In this document: in pieces, positions 7,251-16,158 of the stretch | Layout of the letters: the number at the start of each line of letters is the position of its first letter | Numbering within the stretch: the first letter of the stretch is position 1 | Source of the DNA: Endobacterium cereale | Lineage (GTDB): Bacteria > Pseudomonadota > Alphaproteobacteria > Rhizobiales > Rhizobiaceae | Length of the DNA: 33,472 nt | Direction: 5' to 3' | Assembly (NCBI RefSeq): GCF_009617585.1 | Contig: NZ_WIXI01000028.1 | Location: 1 to 33,472 of the forward strand | Notes under the pieces: generated by a model | Seen by the model: the letters and a program-made list of their open reading frames with translations, nothing else | Told to the model about the DNA's origin: nothing | The model's database searches: none | Program-made: the position numbers and the translations under genes

Positions 7251-7319
7251 ATGATTGTTGTTATAGTGCGACACCGAGGGGAGGAATGCCGCCTTTTATC
7301 GCTTGTGTTCGATGTATAG
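7251..7319 (+). CDS. 22-codon ORF with strong ribosome binding site (leader peptide candidate)
   Basis: ATG at 7251 to TAG at 7317-7319. A textbook GGAGG at 7240-7244 sits 6 bases before the ATG. The product starts with hydrophobic residues (MIVVIV) and continues basic then Leu-rich; no family is recognised. A second overlapping reading start (GGGGAGGAATG, 7278-7288) opens a 14-codon frame. The ORF is 86 bases ahead of the DUF1883 gene and just after the hairpin at 7201-7228. It could be a regulatory leader peptide, a micro-protein, or a chance match. Confidence 0.35.
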   Translation: MIVVIVRHRGEECRLLSLVFDV

Positions 7320-7405
7320 ATAACCCCTGAGCGGCCGGTTGGTTCCACGCTTCCTTAACGGGCCGAATGCTACATTGCGCAACCAAGCACGCAACAGAGG
7401 CCTTT

Positions 7406-7711
7406 ATGTCGACCCAGAATTTTCGCTTCACCCACTACGATCTGCGCGAACAACGGGCCGGCACGATCATCGATGTGACCCTCAATGCGGTCAACAACGT
7501 GCGCCTGATGACCGCCGTGAATTTCCAGCGGTTCAAGGAAAAGCTCGATTACAAATATGTCGGTGGCATTGCAAAAAAGTCACCGACGCGCATCGTCATC
7601 CCGGAAAATGGTCACTGGTATCTGATCGTCGACGAGGAAGGCCATGGCGGGCTGGCAGGTTCCTCGGTCAAAGTGGTCACGCCGCCCGGCCGTCAGGTCA
7701 AGGCGCCCTGA
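7406..7711 (+). CDS. DUF1883 domain protein
   Basis: A 101-residue soluble protein filled by one DUF1883 domain. Visible family features are FRFTHYDLREQRAG at 6-19, a beta-rich segment with NNVRLMTAVNFQRF at 30-43, KSPTRIVIPENGHWYLIVD at 60-78, and a final beta strand. The start at 7406 is chosen because AGAGG lies 5 bases upstream and it begins right at the domain; the longer frame from 7367 lacks this. No enzymatic motif is apparent. The family occurs alone or fused to TIR-like domains in other bacteria (from memory); here it stands alone. Its stop is 4 bases from that of the convergent rarA, both inside a perfect 12-base palindrome. Confidence 0.8.
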   Translation: MSTQNFRFTHYDLREQRAGTIIDVTLNAVNNVRLMTAVNFQRFKEKLDYKYVGGIAKKSPTRIVIPENGHWYLIVDEEGHGGLAGSSVKVVTPPGRQVKAP

Positions 7712-7715
7712 TCGA

Positions 7716-9032
7716 TCAGCCTTCGTTGCGTTCGCGCCGCAGCTTCTGCCACCAATCCAGCCGTTTGCGGATATCCCGCTCGAAACCGCGCTCAGGCGGA
7801 TCGTAAAAGGTCTGGCGACCCATCTTTTCAGGGAAATAATCCTGGCCCGAAAACGCATCCGGCTCATCGTGGTCATAACGATATCCGTCGTTATAGCCTT
7901 CTGCCTTCATGAGCTTGGTGGGGGCATTGAGAATATGCTTTGGCGGCAGCAGTGAGCCGTTTTCCTTCGCCGCCCGTGTCGCGGCTTTGAAGGCGGTATA
8001 GACGGCATTGGATTTCGGCGCGGTGGCGAGATAGACGCAGGCCTGCGCCAGCGCCAGTTCCCCCTCGGGCGAGCCGAGATAGTCATAGGCGTCCTTGGCG
8101 GCATTGCAGACCACCAGCGCCTGCGGATCGGCCAGCCCGATATCCTCCACCGCCATACGCACCAGCCGGCGCCCGAGATACAAAGGGTCCTCACCGGCAT
8201 CGAACATGCGGGCGAGATAATAAAGCGCCGCGTCGGGGTCGGATCCGCGCACCGATTTATGCAGCGCCGAAATCAGATTGTAATGACCGTCCTGCGCCTT
8301 GTCATAAACCGGTGCCCGCCGCTGCACGATGCGGGTCAGGTTTTCCGTATCGAAAACCTCGCCTTCCCGTGCTGCACGCCACACTTCTTCAGCAAGCGTC
8401 AGCACCGCACGGCCATCGCCATCCGCCATGCGCACCAATGCGGCACGAGCGCTCTCATCGAGCGGCAGCGGCTTGTCCTCGGCCTTTTCGGCACGCGCCA
8501 GCAACTCGGTCAGGCTGTCCTCGTCATGGCTCTTGAAGGTCAGAACACGGGCACGCGACAAAAGAGCGGCGTTGAGTTCAAAGGACGGGTTTTCCGTCGT
8601 GGCACCGACCAGCACGATCGTGCCATCTTCCATGACAGGCAGAAAACTGTCCTGCTGGGCGCGATTGAAACGATGGATCTCGTCGACGAACAGCAATGTC
8701 TGCCGACCATCCATGCGACGCAGGCGGGCAGTCTCAAATACTTTCTTGAGATCAGCAACACCGGAAAAAATTGCGGAAATCTGCTCGAAGGCCAGCCCGG
8801 CTTCACCTGAAAGCAGCCGGGCTACAGTGGTCTTGCCGGTGCCGGGCGGCCCCCAAAAGATCATCGAACCGAGAGAGCCGCTGTCGATCATGCGGCGAAG
8901 CACGCCATCCTCGCCTGTCAGATGCGACTGGCCGGTGACATCGGCAAGCGTTTTTGGGCGCAGCCGATCAGCAAGAGGCCGCCGGTTGGCGACCTCATCT
9001 GGAATTTTCGGTGCGAATAGATCGTTGTTCAT
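7716..9032 (-). CDS. rarA: Replication-associated recombination protein A, AAA+ ATPase
   Basis: A 438-residue AAA+ ATPase of the RarA/MgsA/WRNIP1 family, which acts at stalled replication forks with SSB and the replisome. It begins with the family's leader LADRLRPKTLADVTGQSHL. Walker A GPPGTGKT is at 61-68, Walker B LLFVDEIH at 113-120, and sensor 1 GATTENPSF at 143-151. The C-terminal half carries the tetramerisation region (YLARMFDAGEDPLYLGRRLVRMAVEDIG) and the end signature (YFPEKMGRQTFYDPPERGFE). It starts 9 bases after the degP-like stop and is probably co-transcribed with it. Confidence 0.95.
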   Translation of the reverse strand: MNNDLFAPKIPDEVANRRPLADRLRPKTLADVTGQSHLTGEDGVLRRMIDSGSLGSMIFWGPPGTGKTTVARLLSGEAGLAFEQISAIFSGVADLKKVFETARLRRMDGRQTLLFVDEIHRFNRAQQDSFLPVMEDGTIVLVGATTENPSFELNAALLSRARVLTFKSHDEDSLTELLARAEKAEDKPLPLDESARAALVRMADGDGRAVLTLAEEVWRAAREGEVFDTENLTRIVQRRAPVYDKAQDGHYNLISALHKSVRGSDPDAALYYLARMFDAGEDPLYLGRRLVRMAVEDIGLADPQALVVCNAAKDAYDYLGSPEGELALAQACVYLATAPKSNAVYTAFKAATRAAKENGSLLPPKHILNAPTKLMKAEGYNDGYRYDHDEPDAFSGQDYFPEKMGRQTFYDPPERGFERDIRKRLDWWQKLRRERNEG

Positions 9033-9041
9033 CGTCTCACA

Positions 9042-10445
9042 TCAGCGGAAAAACTGGCGGATGCGCTGACCGTCCCGTTCGACTTCCAGACGCCAGAAAC
9101 CCGGATCGCTGTCTTTGAGGATAGTCTCGAGGTCCTTGCTGGTTTTCACCGGGTCGCCGTTCAGCGAAATGATGATGTCCTTCTGCTGGAAACCGACACG
9201 GGCAGCCGGCGAATTGCGCGCAATATCGGCAACAACGACACCGGTCTTGTCGGCGCCCAGTTGCAGTTCGGTTGCCAGCTTCGGCGACAGGTTGGCGACA
9301 CGCAGCCCGGCAAACGGGTTGCGGCCTTCGATCAGGCGCTCGTCGCGCGGCGTCGTTTCCGGCGCGGTATTGAGCGCGATCGTCAGCTTGCGTTCGCCGC
9401 TCGACTGCGCCACCGTCAGTTCGGCGGATTTGCCGAGGCCAGCCGTGGTGAGCCGGTAACCCAGCGCGTCGGGATGCTCGATGGCAATGCCATTGACGGC
9501 GGTGATGACTTCGCCGGGCTTCAGGCCGCCCTTATCGGCGGGGCTACCATCAACGACGGCCGTGACCAGCGCGCCGCGTGCCATTTTCAGGCCAAGCGCT
9601 TCGGCAACCTCGGATGTAACAGGCATGAATGTTGCGCCGACATAGGGACGCTCGAAGGTGGACTTGCCTTCTTCGGCAGCCTTCAGGAACACATTCACGA
9701 GATTGCCGGGGATGGCGAAACCGACGCCGTTCGATCCGCCTCCACGCGAAAAGATCGCTGTGTTGATGCCGATCAGCTCACCATTGGTGTTCATCAGGGC
9801 ACCGCCGGAATTGCCGGGGTTGATCGACGCGTCCGTCTGGATGAAGAAGCCGAAATCGCCATTGGTGACCTGGTTGCGAGCAAGGCCGGACACGATACCG
9901 CTGGTCACCGTCTGTCCGACGCCGAACGGGTTGCCGATGGCGAGCACGAGATCACCCACTTCGACGGCATCGGAATTGGCAATCTTCAGAACCGGAAAGC
10001 TTTCCTTGGCCTTGATGCGCAGCACGGCAAGATCCATGCTTTCGTCCTTGAGGATCACCTCGCAGGGATATTCGCGGCCATCGGCGAGTGCGATCTTGAT
10101 ATCGTCGGCGCCCTGGATGACGTGGTTGTTGGTGACGACGAGGCCCTTGTCGGACAGGATGACGCCGGAGCCGAGCGAAGACTGCTTTTCCGAGCGGTTG
10201 GGCATGCGCTGGCCAAAGAACTGCTCGAAGAAGGGATCGCCGGCAAACGGGTTGCGGCGCTGGGCAAGGCGCTCCGCATAAACGTTGACGACCGCGCCCG
10301 AGGTCTGCTTGACCAGTGGCGCGAAGGAGAGCTGCATCTGCTCGCGGCTCTGCGGCAGGGTTTTCTCCTGCGCTTGCGCTGCCACCGGCAGAAGAAGGGA
10401 AAGAGCCAGAAGGCCGGTCGACACGCATTTTTGCATGGTCAGCAT
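9042..10445 (-). CDS. DegP/DegQ-type periplasmic serine protease
   Basis: A 467-residue HtrA-family protease for quality control of misfolded periplasmic proteins. The start at 10445 is preceded by GAGG 6 bases away and leads straight into a signal peptide (LLALSLLLPVAAQAQ, cut after about residue 25); an upstream extension to 10556 lacks this. The catalytic triad is His108 (TNNHVI), Asp138 (DLAVL) and Ser213 (GNSGG). Two PDZ domains follow, roughly 275-360 and 380-467, the first with GALVTAVVDGSPADKGGLKPG and the second with TGVVVADIARNSPAARVGF. It heads a two-gene unit with rarA. I do not assign DegP versus DegQ; the Q-linker loop is short. No heat-shock promoter was recognised upstream. 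Confidence 0.92.
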   Translation of the reverse strand: MLTMQKCVSTGLLALSLLLPVAAQAQEKTLPQSREQMQLSFAPLVKQTSGAVVNVYAERLAQRRNPFAGDPFFEQFFGQRMPNRSEKQSSLGSGVILSDKGLVVTNNHVIQGADDIKIALADGREYPCEVILKDESMDLAVLRIKAKESFPVLKIANSDAVEVGDLVLAIGNPFGVGQTVTSGIVSGLARNQVTNGDFGFFIQTDASINPGNSGGALMNTNGELIGINTAIFSRGGGSNGVGFAIPGNLVNVFLKAAEEGKSTFERPYVGATFMPVTSEVAEALGLKMARGALVTAVVDGSPADKGGLKPGEVITAVNGIAIEHPDALGYRLTTAGLGKSAELTVAQSSGERKLTIALNTAPETTPRDERLIEGRNPFAGLRVANLSPKLATELQLGADKTGVVVADIARNSPAARVGFQQKDIIISLNGDPVKTSKDLETILKDSDPGFWRLEVERDGQRIRQFFR

Positions 10446-10595
10446 GTATTTCCTCAATTCAGAAGGCCCGGCCGCTCCAGCCGGGGTCGATTTTTCGACA
10501 CGAAGGCTGGAAAACAAAGGTGGCCGAATCACGGACGGGATCTTTGAAATCACCAATGTTCGCGATCACATATAGGACAGGAAGGGACGGAAACC

Positions 10596-10976
10596 ATGAA
10601 CTTTCTGGAGCGGGCAAAATTATGGGCGAAACGGCTGAAGCGTGAGGTCGTGGCGCTGTGGATTGCCGCGCGTGATCCGCGTGTTCCGGTAAGCGCCAAG
10701 CTGGTCGCCGGTAGCGTCGCAGCCTACGCACTTTCCCCGATCGACCTGATACCGGATTTCATTCCGATCCTCGGTTATCTCGATGATCTGCTCATCGTAC
10801 CGCTCGGCATCATGCTGGCCGTCAGGCTTGTACCGCAGGCGCTGATGACAGAGTTTCGTGAACAGGCGGCCTTACGCGAAGGACGCCCGACAAGTCGCAG
10901 CGGTTTCGCCGCCATCCTTGCCATCTGGCTTCTGTGCCTCATCTTGCTCCTGTGGGTTCTCGTCGATCTTTTCTGA
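10596..10976 (+). CDS. YkvA-like DUF1232 membrane protein
   Basis: A 126-residue protein with one DUF1232 domain. The diagnostic core YALSPIDLIPDFIPILGYLDD is at 45-65, followed by an amphipathic stretch. A C-terminal membrane helix spans about 103-124 (AAILAIWLLCLILLLWVLVDLF), so it is tail-anchored or inner-membrane bound. The N-terminus is strongly basic (RAKLWAKRLKREVV). It is divergent from the degP-like gene with a shared 150-base control region. Function in the family is unknown. A purine-rich GGACGGAAACC precedes the ATG. Confidence 0.8.
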   Translation: MNFLERAKLWAKRLKREVVALWIAARDPRVPVSAKLVAGSVAAYALSPIDLIPDFIPILGYLDDLLIVPLGIMLAVRLVPQALMTEFREQAALREGRPTSRSGFAAILAIWLLCLILLLWVLVDLF

Positions 10977-11011
10977 AAACCCGCAAAACGCTTGAGCAAG
11001 GGAAAGCCGTA

Positions 11012-11368
11012 ATGAAAAAGACAATCGCCTCCACCGCCATGACCGCATTGCTGCTCGGCCTGACCTTGCCCGCGCTGCCCGCATCCGCCGCCAGCTTCGA
11101 CTGCAACGGCCAGACCCTGGCCGCCGACGAAAAGGTGATCTGCGAAAACCGCGATCTCAACGATGCCGACGTCAAGATGGTGACGACATTCGAAATCCTG
11201 ACCGGACTGCTGGCGATGGGTACACGAGGCGAAATGCAGGAGGATCAGGCGACCTGGCTGAAACGCCGACAGGCCTGCGGAGGTGATGTCGAATGCATCC
11301 GCACGGCCTATGTCCAGCGGTTGAAACAGCTCAGCGAAACGTTTGAGAAGATCGACCGGCCGCTGTGA
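11012..11368 (+). CDS. Secreted LprI-like (DUF1311) protein
   Basis: A 118-residue exported protein. The start at 11012 follows GGGAAAG and opens a classical signal peptide (MKKTIASTAMTALLLGLTLP, cut near ASA). The mature part has the Cys-rich LprI N-terminal pattern: FDC, VICEN, then RRQACGGDVECIRTAY, four Cys likely forming two disulfides in the periplasm. LprI of Mycobacterium is a lysozyme inhibitor, which gives the family its name, but most members are uncharacterised. It lies 35 bases after the YkvA-like gene and its stop overlaps the GTG start of the next gene (GTGA), so the pair is translationally coupled. Confidence 0.75.
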   Translation: MKKTIASTAMTALLLGLTLPALPASAASFDCNGQTLAADEKVICENRDLNDADVKMVTTFEILTGLLAMGTRGEMQEDQATWLKRRQACGGDVECIRTAYVQRLKQLSETFEKIDRPL

Positions 11369-11853
11369 GCGGGGACGACACGTCATCCTCTGCGCGAAAG
11401 CTTTATGGCACCGATCTCCTGATCGGCGGCACGATCGGAATGGAGGCACTCATCACCGCCTTGTCCGGTTGTTTCGATATGCCGGAAAACTGCATCTTCC
11501 CGACCGGCGATGAAGGGCACGGTGATGCTTATATCGATGCGATCGGACGTGATAATGTGATTGCTCTCTACCGGCTTTCGCCGGAGGGCAACCTGCACTT
11601 CAACGCATCGCTGGACTTCATCGCACCCCTCCAGGTCGATCGGATCATTCGTCTTGTCGAGCGCAATGGGCTGGTCGTCGCCTTATCGCGCGACACCGCG
11701 TTTCCGCATGAAGTCGGCACCTTAGAAGGCGAAGGTTATGTGATCTTTCAGCCGAACCAGCAGCCTGTTGCCGGGTTTCTGGTTACGAATGATGATGAGC
11801 AAGAAGCATACCATTGGGTGGCGTCGGATGAGCGGTTGCCTAGTTGGCCCTGA
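11365..11853 (+). CDS. Unknown protein coupled to the LprI-like gene
   Basis: A 162-residue protein starting at a GTG that overlaps the previous TGA. No ATG exists near the start, and the coupling makes the GTG credible. There is no signal peptide or membrane helix, so it is probably cytoplasmic. Composition is acidic and evenly mixed alpha/beta, with one Cys pair (SGCFDMPENC) at about 34-43 and a C-terminal AYHWVASDERLPSWP. I do not recognise a family. No coding feature follows for 210 bases. Confidence 0.7.
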   Translation: MSGDDTSSSARKLYGTDLLIGGTIGMEALITALSGCFDMPENCIFPTGDEGHGDAYIDAIGRDNVIALYRLSPEGNLHFNASLDFIAPLQVDRIIRLVERNGLVVALSRDTAFPHEVGTLEGEGYVIFQPNQQPVAGFLVTNDDEQEAYHWVASDERLPSWP

Positions 11854-11909
11854 GCAGCGTCAGAGGACGATGATCGCGCGACCCTCGCAAAAATGCTCGC
11901 ATAATGGCG

Positions 11910-11999
11910 TCAGTACAGGTGCATCATGACAGCCTTGGCGACGATGACCATTGAGATCAGGAGGACACCAAGGCTGGCTGGACAAGGCTGGCGCAGCAT
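11910..11999 (-). CDS. Possible 29-residue membrane peptide
   Basis: ATG at 11999 to TGA at 11910-11912. The product is a short single helix (LGVLLISMVIVAKAVMMHLY at its C-terminal end) after a polar, Cys-containing start; codon use is compatible with the genome. A TTG seven codons upstream is an alternative start. No ribosome binding site is visible in front of either start. It lies downstream of ilvD on the same strand, past its terminator-like hairpin. Offered as a candidate only. Confidence 0.25.
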   Translation of the reverse strand: MLRQPCPASLGVLLISMVIVAKAVMMHLY

Positions 12000-12028
12000 G
12001 CTGAGGCTGGCGTTGGGCAAGCCCGAAA

Positions 12029-12058
12029 GTGGCCGAAGGATACGTCATCTTCGGCCAC
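12029..12058 (-). terminator. Hairpin downstream of ilvD
   Basis: A perfect 10-bp inverted repeat, gtggccgaag at 12029-12038 and cttcggccac at 12049-12058, 8 bases past the ilvD stop when read leftward. It is followed by TTTCGGGCTT, a weak T-tract. Likely the ilvD terminator or an RNA-stabilising 3' hairpin. Confidence 0.65.
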
Positions 12059-12066
12059 GCGGAACC

Positions 12067-13902
12067 TTACTCCGGCAAAATCCGCACCGCACCCTTGTCA
12101 GCCGATGAGGCAAACGCCGCGTAAGCCTTCAGCGCCGTCGTCACATTGCGCTTGCGCGGGCCTGCCGGCTTCCAGCCGAGCGCTTCCTGCTCATGCCGAC
12201 GGGCAGCCAGATCGGCATCGGAAACTTTCAGGTTGATCGTGCGGTTCGGGATGTCGATCTCGATCAGATCACCCGGCTGAACGAGGCCGATTGCGCCGCC
12301 CTGTGCCGCTTCCGGCGAGGCATGACCGATAGACAGGCCGGACGTGCCGCCGGAGAAACGGCCATCGGTGATAAGAGCGCAGGCTTTTCCAAGCCCCTTC
12401 GACTTCAGGTAGCTGGTCGGATAGAGCATTTCCTGCATGCCCGGGCCACCCTTCGGGCCTTCGTAACGAATGACGACGACATCACCGGCCTTCACTTCGT
12501 TGCCGAGAATGCCCTTCACAGCCGCATCCTGGCTCTCGAAAACGACGGCCGGGCCGGTGAATTTCAGAATGGATTCATCAACACCGGCGGTTTTGACGAT
12601 GCAGCCGTCGAGCGCGATGTTGCCATACAGCACCGCGAGACCACCGTCCTTGGAGAACGGATGTTCGACCGAGCGGATGACGCCCTTTTCGCCGTCCGCG
12701 TCGAGATCATCCCAGCGCGAGGACTGCGAGAAGGCCACCTGTGTCGGCACGCCGCCCGGTGCGGCCTTGAAAAAGGTGCGCACTGTTTCGGAATTGGTGC
12801 GGGTGATATCCCAGCGGTCGATGGCGTCGCCGAGCGTCGGCTCGTGGACCGTGTAGCAATCGCGATTGATCAAACCGCCGCGTTCGAGTTCACCGAGAAT
12901 ACGCATGATGCCGCCGGCGCGGTGAACGTCTTCCATGTGCACGTCCTGCTTGGCCGGCGCGACCTTGGACAGGCACGGCACCTTGCGAGATAGCTTGTCG
13001 ATCTCTTCCATACCGAAATCGATACCGCCTTCGTAAGCGGCAGCAAGAATGTGCAGAACCGTATTGGTCGAGCCGCCCATGGCGATATCGAGCGACATGG
13101 CATTTTCGAATGCCTGCTTGGTGGCGATGTTACGTGGCAGGACGGTTTCGTCTTCCTGCTCGTAATAACGGCGGGCGAGATCGACGATCAGGTGACCGGC
13201 TTCGACAAACAGACGCTTGCGGTCCGAGTGGGTGGCGAGTGTCGAACCGTTTCCTGGCAATGACAGGCCGAGCGCTTCGGTCAGACAGTTCATCGAGTTG
13301 GCGGTGAACATGCCGGAGCAGGAACCGCAGGTCGGGCAGGCCGAGCGTTCGATGACGGCAACGTCCTCGTCGGAAATCTTGTCGTCCGCGGCCGCGACCA
13401 TGGCGTCGACGAGGTCGAGCGCGACCGTCTTGCCGTGCAGGACGACTTTGCCAGCTTCCATCGGGCCACCGGACACAAAGACAGCCGGAATGTTCAGGCG
13501 CATCGCAGCGTTCAGCATTCCGGGCGTGATCTTGTCGCAGTTGGAAATGCAGACCATGGCGTCGGCGCAGTGGGCGTTGACCATGTATTCGACCGAGTCG
13601 GCGATGATTTCGCGCGAAGGCAGCGAATAAAGCATGCCGTCATGGCCCATGGCGATACCATCATCGACGGCGATCGTGTTGAATTCCTTGGCAACACCGC
13701 CGGCAGCCTCGATTTCGCGGGCAACCAGCTGGCCAAGATCCTTGAGGTGCACGTGGCCAGGTACGAACTGCGTGAAGGAATTGACGACGGCGATGATCGG
13801 CTTGCCGAAATCGCTGTCCTTCATGCCGGTGGCGCGCCAAAGGCCGCGCGCACCCGCCATGTTGCGGCCGTGGGTGGTGGTTCTCGAACGATAGGCTGGC
13901 AT
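12067..13902 (-). CDS. ilvD: Dihydroxy-acid dehydratase
   Basis: A 611-residue Fe-S dehydratase, full length for the enterobacterial-type IlvD. It converts 2,3-dihydroxy-isovalerate and its methyl homologue to the 2-keto acids for valine, leucine and isoleucine, and feeds pantothenate synthesis. Cluster and metal ligands are visible: Asp81 ([10 protein letters not shown]), Cys122 with Asp123-Lys124 ([11 protein letters not shown]), and Cys195 in [12 protein letters not shown]. The C-terminal [20 protein letters not shown] is the substrate-region signature. GAGGA precedes the ATG by about 8 bases. It is monocistronic here and no ilv partner is in the window. No leucine/valine leader peptide was seen in the 222 bases upstream. 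Confidence 0.97.
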   Translation of the reverse strand: MPAYRSRTTTHGRNMAGARGLWRATGMKDSDFGKPIIAVVNSFTQFVPGHVHLKDLGQLVAREIEAAGGVAKEFNTIAVDDGIAMGHDGMLYSLPSREIIADSVEYMVNAHCADAMVCISNCDKITPGMLNAAMRLNIPAVFVSGGPMEAGKVVLHGKTVALDLVDAMVAAADDKISDEDVAVIERSACPTCGSCSGMFTANSMNCLTEALGLSLPGNGSTLATHSDRKRLFVEAGHLIVDLARRYYEQEDETVLPRNIATKQAFENAMSLDIAMGGSTNTVLHILAAAYEGGIDFGMEEIDKLSRKVPCLSKVAPAKQDVHMEDVHRAGGIMRILGELERGGLINRDCYTVHEPTLGDAIDRWDITRTNSETVRTFFKAAPGGVPTQVAFSQSSRWDDLDADGEKGVIRSVEHPFSKDGGLAVLYGNIALDGCIVKTAGVDESILKFTGPAVVFESQDAAVKGILGNEVKAGDVVVIRYEGPKGGPGMQEMLYPTSYLKSKGLGKACALITDGRFSGGTSGLSIGHASPEAAQGGAIGLVQPGDLIEIDIPNRTINLKVSDADLAARRHEQEALGWKPAGPRKRNVTTALKAYAAFASSADKGAVRILPE

Positions 13903-14027
13903 GGGTATATCCTCACTCGACTAGGCCTGCAGTCTATCCGCTCCTCTGCGGAGACGCAAAAAGCCTATTTTTGAGGTTGTCCTACTCCAAGCGCGCGTGG
14001 CTGTCACTGCCAGATGGCGGCAAAACA

Positions 14028-14055
14028 GTACGGTACGGTACGGTTCACCTGAACC
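14028..14055. promoter_or_regulatory. Tandem acggt repeats abutting a 14-base palindrome
   Basis: Three copies of tacgg in a row (14029-14043) run into a perfect palindrome ggttca-cc-tgaacc at 14042-14055. The element lies 70 bases before the decayed DUF1902 antitoxin gene and about 140 bases upstream of ilvD. Toxin-antitoxin operons are usually autorepressed at such palindromes, so it may be the old operator; a role for ilvD is also possible. Confidence 0.35.
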
Positions 14056-14124
14056 AAATCACGATCCGAAATTGCATGCCTCAATTGGTCAGACATCATT
14101 GGCGACAGGATTAGGGAGAAAGCC

Positions 14125-14345
14125 ATGACTTCTCTTGATGCGATTATCGCTCATGCCGTCTGGGATGCGGAACCATCGGTATGGGTTGCGACACCTGATG
14201 ATTTCGACGGGCTTGCGGTTGAAGCTGCAACACTGGATGCGCTGGGGCCAGAGGTGCAGGCAGCGCTTTCGGATTTCATCGAGTTGAGTGGCCCAAGCCT
14301 CCATTGCGGAAGGTTCTTGTCTGGATTCTCGCCGAGCAAAAGTAG
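14125..14345 (+). pseudogene. Decayed DUF1902 (HicB-like) antitoxin
   Basis: From the ATG at 14125 (GGGAGAAAG just upstream) the first 55 or so codons match the DUF1902 antitoxin fold: AHAVWDAEPSVWVATPDDFDGLAVEA followed by a helix ending in FIELSG. The frame then runs into unrelated sequence and stops at 14347-14349. In the frame reached by restoring one lost base near 14290-14300, a sensible C-terminus appears (PPLRKVLVWILAEQK) and ends at the TAG at 14343-14345. This fits the IPLxVxAEQ end of the family. One base therefore appears to be missing, and the product is probably non-functional unless the sequence is in error. Confidence 0.55.
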
Positions 14346-14367
14346 CTGACCTCACGCAGCGTAAGCC

Positions 14368-14561
14368 ATGCTCGGTTATCTCAGGCGGTTGAGGGAATTG
14401 CTTGAAAAAGAGGGATGCCATTGTCACCGGGCGGGCAAGGGCGATCACGAAATCTGGTACAGCCCGATCACCAGGCGACATATTACCGTCGATAATGGCG
14501 TGACGTCGCGACACACGGCCAATGCCACTCTCAAACAGGCGGGCGACCAAAAGTTTTCTGA
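14368..14561 (+). pseudogene. HicA-like toxin with a broken C-terminus
   Basis: Read from the ATG at 14368, 22 bases after the antitoxin, the product matches HicA/YcfA-type mRNA interferases that partner DUF1902: LRRLRELLEKEGCHCHRAGKGDHEIW with the catalytic His in GDHE, then TRRHITVDNGVTSRHTANATLKQAG. The normal end of the family follows that Gln-Ala-Gly within a few residues, but here the frame reads on to 14646, antisense to the DUF4112 gene. Adding one A to the A4 run at 14549-14552 gives Asp-Gln-Lys-Val-Phe-stop at 14559-14561, one base before the convergent stop. The toxin body is intact but carries a 28-residue foreign tail, so activity is uncertain. Confidence 0.55.
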
Positions 14562-15008
14562 TCACCGCTCTCGATGCAGGTCATCCGGCACCACGCCAAA
14601 ATGCTGCATGATCATATCGACGTTGCGGCGGTGCGACTTGAAATAGACGTCGAACAGATCACCGAAAACCGGCACGCTGCCAACCAGCGAATCAACCGCG
14701 ATATTACCCACCATCTGGGCAAGCTTTTCCGTCGGCACGCCCATGCGGCGGGCTTCGTTGACGATGTAGAGCCCGATCACCGCACCACCGGCGTCCCCGA
14801 TCACCGGCACAAGACCCATCACGGAATCCGCGCCAAATCGGATGCCGGTGCCGGGAATGCGGATGGCCGTATCCATCAACCGGGCAATGCCTGAAAGCCG
14901 TCTCAGGCGACGCAGCCGCTCGGCGCTATCGGCAAAATCCTGTCCGGCGCCAGGTCCGGAAGCATTCCCAGCAGTGTTCCCAAACGTGTTCGATGTGCGT
15001 GCGGGCAT
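14562..15008 (-). CDS. DUF4112 membrane-associated protein
   Basis: A 148-residue protein of the DUF4112 family. The start at 15008 is preceded by GGAGG about 10 bases upstream; a longer frame to 15119 has no such site. After a polar, low-complexity N-terminus (to about residue 35) comes the domain: LARLMDTAIRIPGTGIRFG-like sequence at 43-58, SVMGLVPVIGDAGGAVIGLYIV at about 62-83, and SLVGSVPVFGDLFDVYFKS at 107-125. The two GxVPVxGD repeats are the family hallmark, and both are in hydrophobic hairpin-like segments. Function unknown. It is convergent with the broken HicA-like gene and divergent from msrP. Confidence 0.8.
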   Translation of the reverse strand: MPARTSNTFGNTAGNASGPGAGQDFADSAERLRRLRRLSGIARLMDTAIRIPGTGIRFGADSVMGLVPVIGDAGGAVIGLYIVNEARRMGVPTEKLAQMVGNIAVDSLVGSVPVFGDLFDVYFKSHRRNVDMIMQHFGVVPDDLHRER

Positions 15009-15216
15009 GTTTTTTTTCGCCTCCAACAGATCATTGCTAGATAAATGAATGGGGAGTACCGTGGTTCCTTGCAAGACCGTGGCCATCGCCTGTCCGATTG
15101 ATGACATCGCATGCATCACGCAAACGTGGTTTATTGCCGCCTGCGAGATGCTGTGAAACCAAACGGGCCGACGCTACGTATATTGACGAAACACAGTCTC
15201 CAGCCGGAGGATCGTC

Positions 15217-16157
<941 letters not shown>

Positions 16158-16158
<1 letters not shown>

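Noticed and set aside
9261..10547. A 428-codon plus-strand frame
   Set aside because: Antisense shadow of the degP-like gene, whose catalytic triad and PDZ domains are unambiguous.
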